Source of the DNA: Photobacterium angustum
GTDB lineage: Bacteria > Pseudomonadota > Gammaproteobacteria > Enterobacterales > Vibrionaceae
NCBI RefSeq assembly: GCF_002954615.1
Contig: NZ_MSCJ01000003.1
Span: 310,001 to 374,000, forward strand
Length of the DNA stretch: 64,000 nt
Direction of reading: 5' to 3'
This document shows, piece after piece, positions 9,347-16,479 of this stretch. Positions within the stretch are counted from its first letter, which is position 1, and every line of letters begins with the position of its first letter. Under the pieces are notes generated by a model. It ran no database searches and had not been told where the DNA came from. It saw nothing but the letters and a program-made list of their open reading frames with translations. Both the position numbers and the translations under genes were made by a program.

Positions 9347-9424
9347 ATGTCACGTATCATTAACAAAGTTGTTAGCTTATACACTCCAGTTTTCGCTTCT
9401 ATGTACAAAGCGCAAATCAAATAA
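9347..9424 (+). CDS. 25-aa basic/hydrophobic peptide, conserved duplicated gene
   Basis: A tiny gene with AAGGAA upstream of its ATG, encoding a peptide beginning MSRIINKVVSLYTPVF and ending YKAQIK. It has its own strong terminator. A related copy, including about 90 bp of leader (shared CCTTATAAATACTGTGTTTA), lies at 48837 but carries a one-base shift after the first 15 codons. Conservation of leader, start and terminator argues for a real transcription unit. Whether the peptide or the RNA is functional is unknown. The amphipathic composition would fit membrane association. Confidence 0.55.
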   Translation: MSRIINKVVSLYTPVFASMYKAQIK

Positions 9425-9441
9425 GCGTTTAAAGAATTTAA

Positions 9442-9475
9442 AAAAGGGCGTTGAAGGTAACTTCAACGCCCTTTT
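9442..9475 (+). terminator. terminator of the 25-aa gene
   Basis: AAAGGGCGTTGAAG, loop GTAA, CTTCAACGCCCTTT: a 14-bp perfect stem followed by T residues. Confidence 0.93.
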
Positions 9476-9511
9476 GCTATTTGGTTAATCAATAGCCATA
9501 TTGAATAGTGT

Positions 9512-10189
9512 TTATTGTTGTCGTTCTTCGTTAGCGAATATAGTTAAAAAATATTTCAACTCATATAGCTTTTCTTTTTTATTTGGTGTGAGTTTTATTA
9601 GTATATAAATAAAAATAAATAAACAAATTCCAGCAATGCCAATAAGTGCGATTATTTTAAGATCAAGACTTTTCATGGTTGCAACTAAAATTGATATTGA
9701 AAATGTTACTAATACACCAATTACTTTCTCTATCCCTAGACCGCTATTTTCATTGATGAGTATTCTAGTGTTAAGTATTTCTAATATTCCTTCAATATGA
9801 GAACTATTTATTTGATTTAAATTTAATGTTCTACGAAATTTTAGGTATCTAGCTTTTTGATCTTTATAATTTTCCGGTGGTGCTTGAGATAACTCATATT
9901 CTGAATATTCTTTTTCAGTGTAAATGCTCTGAGCTTTAATAAATAAGAAAATACTAATACACTCAGAAAAAACAGTGAAAAAGAGGTATGTATAGTAATC
10001 ATGCATATCTTCTTTGTAAGCTGAGTAAATCGCTAAAAATATAAATAGTACGAAAAGAACTATAGATAATAAAAGTGATAATTTAAATTTAAGCCCAATA
10101 GTTTTTAAGCTTTCTCTGAAGATAGCTACTCTTGTACATTCTTTAGTGTAAGCATTAAAGCATACATCCCATTTGTTCGTATTTTTCAA
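9512..10189 (-). CDS. four-TM membrane protein of unknown function
   Basis: The 225-aa protein has a short cytosolic N-terminus, a TM pair (about 36-56 and 66-88), a polar 65-residue segment with RYLKFRRTLNLNQ, then a second TM pair (about 155-172 and 176-198) and a charged tail. This layout recalls small membrane effectors of defence islands such as the SLATT group, but I see no decisive motif and do not assign the family. It stands alone between the 25-aa gene and the GC-rich repeat, with strongly AT-rich codon use. An effector role is speculation based on neighbours (PIN-like gene, reverse transcriptase). Confidence 0.7.
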   Translation of the reverse strand: MKNTNKWDVCFNAYTKECTRVAIFRESLKTIGLKFKLSLLLSIVLFVLFIFLAIYSAYKEDMHDYYTYLFFTVFSECISIFLFIKAQSIYTEKEYSEYELSQAPPENYKDQKARYLKFRRTLNLNQINSSHIEGILEILNTRILINENSGLGIEKVIGVLVTFSISILVATMKSLDLKIIALIGIAGICLFIFIYILIKLTPNKKEKLYELKYFLTIFANEERQQ

Positions 10190-10299
10190 TATTTATAACC
10201 TCAAATATACTTATTAACAGCAAGCAATAATACGCTGCTGTTTTTTTTTATCAGCTAGTTAAGATAAAACTCATCGATTACATTTTATTTATGATGGAT

Positions 10300-10504
10300 T
10301 TGTCACTTGCTGATACTCCGAGGATAAGGCTCGCCAGCGAAACGCGACATTCATTTCAAACCACGCCCTTACACCATCACGTTAAAACGCCTTCGTGTGA
10401 AAAGCCGCAATGCAAGCATCGCCACACCAAGGCAACGTCATGTTGTTGTCGGGGCGGTTTTCCATTCATTCTGCCGCTGGCTAATTTAGGAGCTTGCTTC
10501 CAAC
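10300..10504. repeat. dispersed GC-rich repeat, copy B
   Basis: Related to 8433-8614 across its full length (ACTCCGAGGATAAGGC to CTGCCGCTGGCTAATTTAGG), with extra sequence around 10383-10410 containing AAAACGCCTTCGTGTG. Confidence 0.8.
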
Positions 10505-11096
10505 CCCTATCCCCAATCTTGGGGAAGTTTACGCTTCGCGCAAACAAGAGCCCGTCGCACCGTAATGGCTCACGTTCTTAGGTTTAACGGCATAGGTTTG
10601 TAGTTCGCCATTACCGTGCGTTTGAGTATCGTGGGTGCTGGCGCTTCATAATTACGGCTACTTGGTGCCTTTTGCTGGCACAAAGCTGCCTTAACATAAT
10701 GGTTTTTATGCGAAATGTTACGTGCCTAACCCCAGCAAGCTGGCGGGCACTGGGCACAACGCATAAAACAGCAATTATGTTAAATTTTCCGCGCTCAGTT
10801 TGGCATCGGTGTTAGCTTTAGCCACAAGCCAACATCAAAAGCGGCCTGTAAGTGTGGTTACATTTGACCTCTTATTGGCGTGGTTAGGCTGTCATGTTGG
10901 CAGTTCCTGCCAATTACCTCGCGCTTCGCACATCGGCTTCCACAACCTCCCCCGCCCACCCAATGTAGCCCGCTCGGTACTAAAAATGGTGTCTACGTCT
11001 TTGGCATATCCGAATTTGGTTACAGGTTTTATTTACTGTATTTCTATGGCGGTCTACGTGGGCTGGTCGTTGCGGTAAGGCAAGATCCAAAGCAAT
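10505..11096. other. GC-rich non-coding segment
   Basis: It continues from repeat copy B to the terminator at 11097. Short reading frames on the plus strand have poor starts and odd Cys/Pro/Ser-rich composition, so I do not call them genes. The segment has higher GC than its neighbours and contains a large nested palindrome (10691-10783). A structured RNA or a recombination site fits better than a protein gene. Confidence 0.5.
10691..10783. repeat. 93-bp nested imperfect palindrome
   Basis: Outer arms TTAACATAAT / ATTATGTTAA and TTTTATGCG / CGCATAAAA enclose GTGCC/GGCAC and a CCAGC-AA-GCTGG tip. The right end GTTAAAT fits the integron core GTTRRRY, but the left end CCTTAAC misses the first base of RYYYAAC. 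It is a candidate attC-like site or RNA hairpin. Confidence 0.6.
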
Positions 11097-11123
11097 AAAA
11101 AAGCCTGCTGGCGCAGGCTTTTA
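11097..11123. terminator. bidirectional terminator downstream of XRE gene
   Basis: AAAAAGCCTGC, loop TGGC, GCAGGCTTTT. It lies next to the stop of the minus-strand XRE gene. A near-copy lies at 11532-11555 on the gene's other side. Confidence 0.88.
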
Positions 11124-11128
11124 TCGTT

Positions 11129-11434
11129 TTAATGCGGTATCGCGTCAGCAATGTTCGGTACTTTTTTTAAGTACCGTTGTTGAAGTTCTTCAAATAACTC
11201 CATGGTATCAAAATTGTCTAACGAGGGACGTTCGCCAGTAAAATACGAAATATTTTTATTAAAAAGTGTCGATAGCGTAATCAGTGTATCTAGTCGTGGT
11301 AGTGTTTTTCCGTACTCTAAATCTAAGTAGGTTTGTCTTGCTATTTTTAAGTTTTTAGCGACATCGACTTTCGTCATGCCTTGCTCTTCACGGACTTGCT
11401 TTAGCAAAAAGTGAAATGCGTTAGGGGTGTTCAT
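11129..11434 (-). CDS. XRE-family helix-turn-helix regulator
   Basis: A 101-aa DNA-binding protein with a Cro/cI-type HTH over residues 10-65: LLKQVREEQGMTKVDVAKNL, then KIARQTYLDLEYGKTLPRLDTL as the recognition region. The short C-terminal part (FDTMELFEELQQRYL) probably dimerises. It is closely related along its length to the protein at 55547-55861, so two paralogs exist in this window. Both sit next to a hairpin terminator and have no obvious partner gene. It probably represses its own promoter or nearby island genes; the target is unknown. Confidence 0.88.
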   Translation of the reverse strand: MNTPNAFHFLLKQVREEQGMTKVDVAKNLKIARQTYLDLEYGKTLPRLDTLITLSTLFNKNISYFTGERPSLDNFDTMELFEELQQRYLKKVPNIADAIPH

Positions 11435-11531
11435 TATTTTAGTTCTTCTATGTTTTTATAGGTCGGACCAAGAGATAGTATCGCTAAACGGGAAGTTGGG
11501 AAGAAACTTTATAGAGGTATATAGATGATAT

Positions 11532-11555
11532 AAAAACCTGCTGGTGCAGGCTTTT
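11532..11555. terminator. terminator downstream of the reverse transcriptase gene
   Basis: AAAACCTGC, loop TGGT, GCAGGCTTTTT. It serves the minus-strand RT gene (stop at 11574) poorly in that orientation, but it does form a symmetrical hairpin and is a variant of the 11097 terminator. Confidence 0.65.
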
Positions 11556-11573
11556 TGAAGAAATACTATATTG

Positions 11574-12884
11574 TCATTTCAATATTTCATCTTGAAGACG
11601 ATTCCATAGTGGCTTTAACTGCTTTTTTATACTCTTTGAATCCATTATCTTGGCGGCTTTATAGCCGTAAGAAAGGAAGTTTCGTTTACCACGGTATGAG
11701 TATAATTTGTGTAGTTTGCGTTTATACAATTGATCTTGTTCTTGTTCACCTTTGCTATGTCTTATTCGGTTCTCTTTATCCATCGTCTTTTTTGCTAATT
11801 TAACGCCACCTTTCATTTTTTCTGAATATCGTGCAAGTGCAGTTGAACGTAAATAAATAGAATGTCCGTCAAAAAGGAAACCTAAGTATTGTAGTGGTTT
11901 TTGCTTTCCAAATTCATCAAATGAACACAATTTCCCATGTGTTAGCTCAAAGTTTCTTATTTCTGTTTTATCTTTGTTTATATTAACTTTTAGTGCTTGT
12001 ATTTTACTGTTTGCTAATGCTTCAACTGTGTTTTTATATTCTGAAGGGACAATAAAAAGCATATCATCACAATACCTAAAATATTTACCGCCAACGCTAT
12101 TGACATAATTTAGCATGTCTCGATCGAAAGAAATCATGTAAATGTTTGATAGCAGTGCACTAATTGGTGAACCTTGCGGGATTCCTTTATTACCTTGAGG
12201 GTTCGGTTCTATTAATCCAGCCTTACGAACGTTTGTTCTAAACTCTGATGGTGAACAGATCCTGTTCCTTCCATTTGCTTTAGGGTTGTATTGTGAAATT
12301 CCAAATGTGTTAAATACCTTCTCGCGATCAACTGTTGTGAATTTAGTTAAAGACTTGAAAACATTGAAATGATCTTTTGGTAAGCGTGTCACTTCTAACA
12401 ACTTGCACCATTCATCTTTTAGTATCTCGTGGTCAAGAGTGTCAAAAAATTTAGAAAAATCTAAAGCAATAGCGGAACAAGTTTCCATCTTACGAATATC
12501 GTTAAAAGCATCGTTAGCAAAGTGAATATTACTTTTACCATCAATTTTTCTAAAAGCTAAAACAGATGTATTCAACCCTAGTAAAGATAGTTTTTTTTCA
12601 TATAGTTCTGATAGTTGATGAGCATAATACGCATAAATATGACTATCAATATGTGATGAATAGGCAACACCACGAGGTTTTGGTTTTCGGTAAAGCTTCC
12701 CTGTAGTTAGATCACGATCTAGTTTTGTTAACTGAAAATTATATGAAATAAAAGGATAAAATGCATGAGTAGCGACAATAAATGAATTAGTGGCTATTTT
12801 AGTAGCTTTAGTTGCTGAAACTGAAATATCAAAATGAAGATAGTTTCGCTTTGTATACCAAATTGGCTCAGGTGTGTTTTTCAT
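11574..12884 (-). CDS. antiviral reverse transcriptase, DRT2 (UG2)-like
   Basis: A 436-aa stand-alone reverse transcriptase. RT motifs in order: KPKPRGVAYSSHIDSHIYAYY (68-87, trimmed here to RGVAYSSHID as the key part), catalytic Asp in ALDFSKFFDTL (D142), GIPQGSPISALLSN (234-247), active-site YCDD (271-274), then LQYLGFLFDG. It has no maturase, endonuclease or integrase domain, so it is not a group II intron RT. Length, YCDD box and a structured non-coding region directly upstream fit defence-associated RT type 2, in which the RT copies an upstream ncRNA by rolling-circle synthesis into a repetitive gene (neo) during phage infection. The class is inferred from motifs and layout; other UG classes remain possible. 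Confidence 0.8.
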   Translation of the reverse strand: MKNTPEPIWYTKRNYLHFDISVSATKATKIATNSFIVATHAFYPFISYNFQLTKLDRDLTTGKLYRKPKPRGVAYSSHIDSHIYAYYAHQLSELYEKKLSLLGLNTSVLAFRKIDGKSNIHFANDAFNDIRKMETCSAIALDFSKFFDTLDHEILKDEWCKLLEVTRLPKDHFNVFKSLTKFTTVDREKVFNTFGISQYNPKANGRNRICSPSEFRTNVRKAGLIEPNPQGNKGIPQGSPISALLSNIYMISFDRDMLNYVNSVGGKYFRYCDDMLFIVPSEYKNTVEALANSKIQALKVNINKDKTEIRNFELTHGKLCSFDEFGKQKPLQYLGFLFDGHSIYLRSTALARYSEKMKGGVKLAKKTMDKENRIRHSKGEQEQDQLYKRKLHKLYSYRGKRNFLSYGYKAAKIMDSKSIKKQLKPLWNRLQDEILK

Positions 12885-12889
12885 AGGAA

Positions 12890-13155
12890 AGAGTAAATTC
12901 TAGCAAAACCCAAAAGAAGTAGAACTTGCGGCCTTTCTTTATATTCTTTTGGGCTTTAACTAACTGGCCTAACCAATCATCTGGCCTCGAAAGGCACTCA
13001 CCGCGATCTATTAGAAATGATTTATAATGTAATATTCGATGGAGACTATACGATGATAATCTTACACCTGATGACAATGTTGATTCCTTGGCGTACCAGA
13101 GAACGATGCATTGACAATCTGTCACAACCCTTTACACCTATTGTGTAAAGCAAAG
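12890..13155 (-). ncRNA. candidate DRT2 template ncRNA upstream of the RT
   Basis: The 340-nt gap before the RT is highly structured on the RT strand: CTTTACAC/GTGTAAAG (13131-13151), GCCT-TTCG-AGGC, and near the RT start CCCAAAAGAA/TTCTTTTGGG with an inner stem. A promoter-like TTGATT-17-TAAGAT precedes it. One frame is free of stops from just after TAA at 13132-13134 to the TGA ending at 12868, about 87 codons, overlapping the RT start. DRT2 ncRNAs are known to sit here and to encode a never-ending frame when concatenated. Ends are approximate. Confidence 0.5.
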
Positions 13156-13173
13156 ATATCTTATTGATATCTT
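13150..13173. promoter_or_regulatory. palindrome upstream of DRT2 ncRNA
   Basis: AAAGATATC, loop AATAA, GATATCTTT, next to the CTTTACAC/GTGTAAAG hairpin. It could be an operator or part of the ncRNA promoter. Confidence 0.5.
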
Positions 13174-13230
13174 TATATGCAATCAAGTATTGCTTTAAGT
13201 TTTAATGTAAGTTTTTATGTCTAAATATCT

Positions 13231-14175
13231 CTACTTTTTTGCATGGGTTACAGAATAAACATCATCTATAAGGTAATTGTATTTTTCAGGTAATAAGGCT
13301 AACTCTCCCCACCCTAAGTTCTCAAAACATAAACCAATTCCATTTTCAGTTACTTTGCCATAAACCAGCGCATACCTTCCCGTAGATTTATCACCAATCC
13401 CATGTTCGTGTTGTAATTTATGTTTAGTTTTAATACAGAAGTCTTTTACTGTTGGTGCACATTCGATATAAGTCATTCGAATATTATTGTCACCTGGTGT
13501 GTTTCCATGATGTACAGAGTTTTTAAGTTTCACGAAATACAGCTTAGGTTTTTTTACTATATCTGTAACTAGGCTTGCATCATTAAGCAATGATGTTAGT
13601 GCGATAGCATGTTGATTTCCCGGTAAGAAATAGTAACGGTAATAATTTTTATCAAAGTTATGACAAATACCTCGTAATGAGGTGACTGTACTTGGTACTT
13701 TAAATGTTTCCCCGTTATGTATGCTTAATGGGACCTCAGCATCAAGTCCGTCTTCATCTTCTATTTGTGCATCATCAAAAGGTTTTGATGATGGTGTTGC
13801 TTGTTCGGGTTTTTCTTTCATAAATGAAGAAACAATAACTAGCTCCTCATGGTCTATAGCTTGGGTAACAGCTTCTGCACTTGAATATTTTTTACCTTCA
13901 GCTTTCTTTGACCTTAATGCGCAAGGAACACTTTTATATTTAGGTATATGTCTAAAGTGGGCTTCTTTGTTAGAGGTTGTATGTTCTTTATGTTGTGGAA
14001 CACGGCTAAGGTTTGTAAAGCACACTGGGCAAAATAGTGTGTTTTTCATTTCGTCTTCATATTCTGACGGTTGTATCCTCTGTGCTCTTTTCAATAAGGT
14101 TGCTCTTAAACCGTCTTCGTATTTCCAGTTTTGAAGATAGAGCGCATGAGCTATTCTGCGTTGTAAGGGTTCCAT
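13231..14175 (-). CDS. unknown protein with CoiA-like CPVC...HFRH zinc motif
   Basis: About 314 aa, not recognised as a whole. The N-terminal third has LFCPVCFTNLSRVP and, about 25 residues on, EAHFRHIPKYKS, a Cys-Cys...His-His arrangement as in the zinc-binding region of CoiA-like competence proteins and some nucleases. An acidic linker follows (about 125-150), then a separate globular C-terminal region (YYRYYFLPGN to NLGWGELALLPEKYNY). No signal or membrane segment. The start at the internal ATG is preferred to GTG three codons upstream, weakly. It is transcribed towards and lies just upstream of the DRT2 unit, so it may be an accessory of that system, or an independent cargo gene. Confidence 0.65.
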   Translation of the reverse strand: MEPLQRRIAHALYLQNWKYEDGLRATLLKRAQRIQPSEYEDEMKNTLFCPVCFTNLSRVPQHKEHTTSNKEAHFRHIPKYKSVPCALRSKKAEGKKYSSAEAVTQAIDHEELVIVSSFMKEKPEQATPSSKPFDDAQIEDEDGLDAEVPLSIHNGETFKVPSTVTSLRGICHNFDKNYYRYYFLPGNQHAIALTSLLNDASLVTDIVKKPKLYFVKLKNSVHHGNTPGDNNIRMTYIECAPTVKDFCIKTKHKLQHEHGIGDKSTGRYALVYGKVTENGIGLCFENLGWGELALLPEKYNYLIDDVYSVTHAKK

Positions 14176-14345
14176 AAATACCACTTTAAATGTCTAATAA
14201 TATATATATTAACTATTTACTTTATTTTTAAGTGAAACCTGTATCACATATTTTTGCTATTATTTTTGTTTTTTATGTATACCCTAACGAAACCGCTTCC
14301 CACAGCCCCTCATCCCTTACCGCTTCATTTGTGAAACCATCTATA

Positions 14346-14387
14346 CTAAACTAATTTTAGAAACCAACTTAAATTAAACCAGTTTAG
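14346..14387. promoter_or_regulatory. inverted repeat before the serine recombinase: candidate operator or res site
   Basis: CTAAACT (14346) and AGTTTAG (14381) face each other 28 bp apart, with further AT-rich symmetry, immediately before the recombinase ATG. Serine recombinases often bind such sites next to their own gene. Confidence 0.4.
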
Positions 14388-14395
14388 GGAAAACC

Positions 14396-15001
14396 ATGCT
14401 GATCCGTGCTTACCTTCGTGCTTCAACCACCGAACAAGATGCCCAACGGGCAAAAGAAGAACTCAAAGCCTTTGGCGCCAAATTTGAAAGTCGTATTGCT
14501 GGCTACTACATCGAGAACCAATCTGGTACCAAGTTAGAGCGGCCAGAACTCAACAAGCTGATAGATGACAGCGAAGCCGGTGATGTGTTGCTGATTGAAA
14601 AGATGGATCGCCTTACTCGTTTACCTTGGCTTGAATGGAAAACCTTAAAAGCCCGCATCATGGAAAAAGGGTTGGTGATTGTGGTGGTAGATCAGCCAAT
14701 GACGCATGCGGTGTTCAGCGCGGGTGAGCAAAACAGTATTACCTTGGCCTTAACCGAGTTCATGTTGGATTTAGGCGCCGCGATGGCCCGTGATGATTAC
14801 GAAACTCGACATAAACGCCAAGCGCAAGGCATTGCGAAAGCAAAAGCAGAAGGTAAGTATCGTGGGCGCCGTGTGAATGAGTCACTGCATCAAGATATTC
14901 GGGATCAGTTAAAACTTGGGCGGAGTTATTCAGAAATACAGCAGAAGTTAGGCTGTAGCAGGGCGACAATAGCGAGGGTGGTGAAAGAGGGGGAGTTTTA
15001 G
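14396..15001 (+). CDS. serine site-specific recombinase (resolvase/invertase family)
   Basis: A 201-aa small serine recombinase. The catalytic domain begins LIRAYLRASTTEQDA with nucleophile S10. LLIEKMDRLTRLPWLEW matches the conserved active-site Arg segment. A long helix (about 105-145) and KAKAEGKYRGRRVNESL lead to a C-terminal helix-turn-helix (GRSYSEIQQKLGCSRATIARV). Length and layout fit resolvases and invertases, not large serine integrases. It would resolve cointegrates or invert or excise a segment, acting on paired sites in DNA. No transposase is next to it, so it probably belongs to the island or a former plasmid. Confidence 0.9.
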   Translation: MLIRAYLRASTTEQDAQRAKEELKAFGAKFESRIAGYYIENQSGTKLERPELNKLIDDSEAGDVLLIEKMDRLTRLPWLEWKTLKARIMEKGLVIVVVDQPMTHAVFSAGEQNSITLALTEFMLDLGAAMARDDYETRHKRQAQGIAKAKAEGKYRGRRVNESLHQDIRDQLKLGRSYSEIQQKLGCSRATIARVVKEGEF

Positions 15002-15107
15002 TGTGTTGGTAGCAATGTAGAGGACGAATTGCTTTTACTGTGATTTGTTAAGCCTTTAACAAATAATAAATGCAGTATTTTAGCCACGAGTGATGCGGAA
15101 ATGATGC

Positions 15108-15134
15108 AAAAACAGGGCTTAATGCCCTGTTTTT
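15108..15134. terminator. bidirectional terminator
   Basis: AAAAACAGGGC, loop TTAAT, GCCCTGTTTTT: an 11-bp perfect stem with A and T tracts on both sides. Probably ends the recombinase transcript. Confidence 0.9.
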
Positions 15135-15443
15135 GTGTGTAATGTGATTCTGTGGTGCGCGATAGATCAAATATGTTAAATAGGTCGTGTTTAGCGAAAA
15201 TAATGTACGGTAAGGCTTTGCCTATTTTCAAATGTTAAAAAATCAGATCGAAATAAACAGGAGGACATTTGATATTTATGTGTTTTACACTGGCTTTGTT
15301 CAGTCTCATATATGCTGAACAAAAGGTAGTTATCGTAAAGTAGAAGACGAACATAACGGTGACTTGTGATGTTCTTTTTTGTAACTAATGAGTACTAATA
15401 TACTGTATTTATTTACAATGCTTTTTGGGAAATTATAATGGTG

Positions 15444-15488
15444 AGATTCCCCAACGAACCGCCCGAAATAGGTCGGGCGGCGGGGATT
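15444..15488 (+). promoter_or_regulatory. GC-rich leader hairpin upstream of 29-aa peptide
   Basis: CCGCCCGA (15459-15466) pairs with TCGGGCGG (15473-15480), and ATTCCCC with GGGGAT extends it. It stands out in AT-rich DNA and ends about 18 nt before a strong GGAGG site, so it may control translation of the peptide. Confidence 0.6.
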
Positions 15489-15515
15489 GGGGTTATTAAG
15501 ATTGGAGGTTGTGCC

Positions 15516-15605
15516 ATGTTGCACGAACTTTATCTGCTTATAACTGCAATCACAGGCTTACTATCTGTATTGTTTGCAATTTATAAGTATTTCGATAAGA
15601 AATAA
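15516..15605 (+). CDS. 29-aa single-TM peptide, type I toxin-like
   Basis: A GGAGG ribosome binding site precedes an ATG opening a 29-codon frame. The peptide has a hydrophobic core LYLLITAITGLLSVLFAIY (residues 5-23) and a basic end YKYFDKK, the pattern of small membrane toxins. The same frame is open upstream to an ATG at 15438 through the GC-rich hairpin, but that start has a poor ribosome site. A terminator follows closely. Strong leader structure plus a tiny TM peptide fits a type I toxin, though no antisense RNA can be proven from sequence alone. Confidence 0.5.
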   Translation: MLHELYLLITAITGLLSVLFAIYKYFDKK

Positions 15606-15650
15606 ACCCAAAGGTTTTTGATGCTACCAACATCAATTAACCTTTAAATC

Positions 15651-15687
15651 AGAGGTGTTCCGTTCTAGCGGTTCACCTCTTTTTTTG
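15651..15687 (+). terminator. terminator of the 29-aa peptide gene
   Basis: AGAGGTG/CACCTCT with inner CCG/CGG pairs and a run of seven T residues. Confidence 0.88.
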
Positions 15688-16365
15688 TAAAACGATACTT
15701 TATTAAAAAACTTAGTAAAGTGTCGCTTGACTACATTACTGATTTTATATCAAGTGTAAGCTGGCTTACAACTTAAATATGAGCAAATTTGGTTCATACT
15801 TTGTCCTTTTATTCACCATTCCTTCTATAATTAAACAATATTTTCCCAGTTGTTATTGATTATTATACAGTTATATGGTTTAAGCTTGTCAGAACCACCT
15901 CTCCGTCACCACATGATACAAACGGCCCATCTAACTAATTTGCATCGTGATTTCATGGACAGTGTTCGCTGGTGTGTAAAAGATCGATTACGTTAAATAG
16001 GCTTGTTTTGAGTATTTTGTCCCTTAACGATATGAGAGTTATTCATTAAGGACGTTATGGAGATTGTAGACATGGATTTAGTCACAATAATTGAGCTTTA
16101 AGTAATCTGCCGGATGACCGTTTCTATCCAATATTAATGGTTTTCATAAAAATAAATTTGCTTTTATAAAGACCGCACATCGAGGCGGTCTTTTTTGTAT
16201 CTGGACGTTACCGTGTACCAGAACGATTTATAGCGATTAGATTAAATAGAGTCATTTTTCGTAACGTTTCGTAATGTTAAGTAAACTATTGGTTTATAAG
16301 GCTTTTATTGATTTTTGTGGTGTGTAGAATGGGAGTCCTTTAATTAATTTAATAAAGGATAATTT
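15688..16365. other. intergenic region
   Basis: I see no gene of useful length. It holds the terminator at 16168-16196 and scattered AT-rich sequence; the transcript that terminator ends is not identified. Confidence 0.5.
16168..16196 (+). terminator. rho-independent terminator
   Basis: AAAGACCGC/GCGGTCTTT stem with T-run. No obvious gene ends here, so an unannotated small RNA or lost gene may lie upstream. Confidence 0.8.
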
Positions 16366-16479
16366 ATGAAACTAATTGTTTCGATATTGATACTTTTGCT
16401 TGAACAACCAGATTCACGCTTCTACCCATTATTGATGGTCTCTGGAATATTGGGCACTGTATATTTATTAGGAAAATAG
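16366..16479 (+). CDS. putative 37-aa membrane peptide
   Basis: ATG preceded by AAAGGA; the frame encodes two short hydrophobic stretches (LIVSILILLL and LLMVSGILGTVYLL) separated by a polar turn with EQPDSRFYP. A weak GC hairpin with a T-run follows at about 16492-16520. It belongs to the group of very small island peptides with the 29-aa and 48-aa ones. No function assigned. Confidence 0.42.
   Translation: MKLIVSILILLLEQPDSRFYPLLMVSGILGTVYLLGK

Larger units (their letters stand above)
15002..15515. other. intergenic region with terminator and leader hairpin
   Basis: Contains the hairpin terminator at 15108-15134 and the leader structure of the 29-aa peptide. Minus-strand frames over 14998-15231 and 15330-15524 lack convincing starts and overlap these structures, so I do not call them. 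Confidence 0.5.

Noticed and set aside
9229..9420. Minus-strand 63-aa frame antisense to the 25-aa gene
   Set aside because: Similarity to the antisense frame at 48.7 kb is explained by the shared DNA leader. The plus-strand gene has the ribosome site and terminator.
10291..11098. Plus-strand frames in the GC-rich block
   Set aside because: Poor starts, Pro/Ser/Cys-rich translation and overlap with repeats and a large palindrome; no protein features.
11574..12884. Group II intron maturase or retron RT
   Set aside because: No maturase or HNH domain, no intron boundaries, and no retron-type msr-msd layout; length and upstream RNA fit the UG/DRT class better.
13682..14134. 150-aa plus-strand frame
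   Set aside because: It is antisense to the zinc-motif gene and has no ribosome site; a shadow frame.
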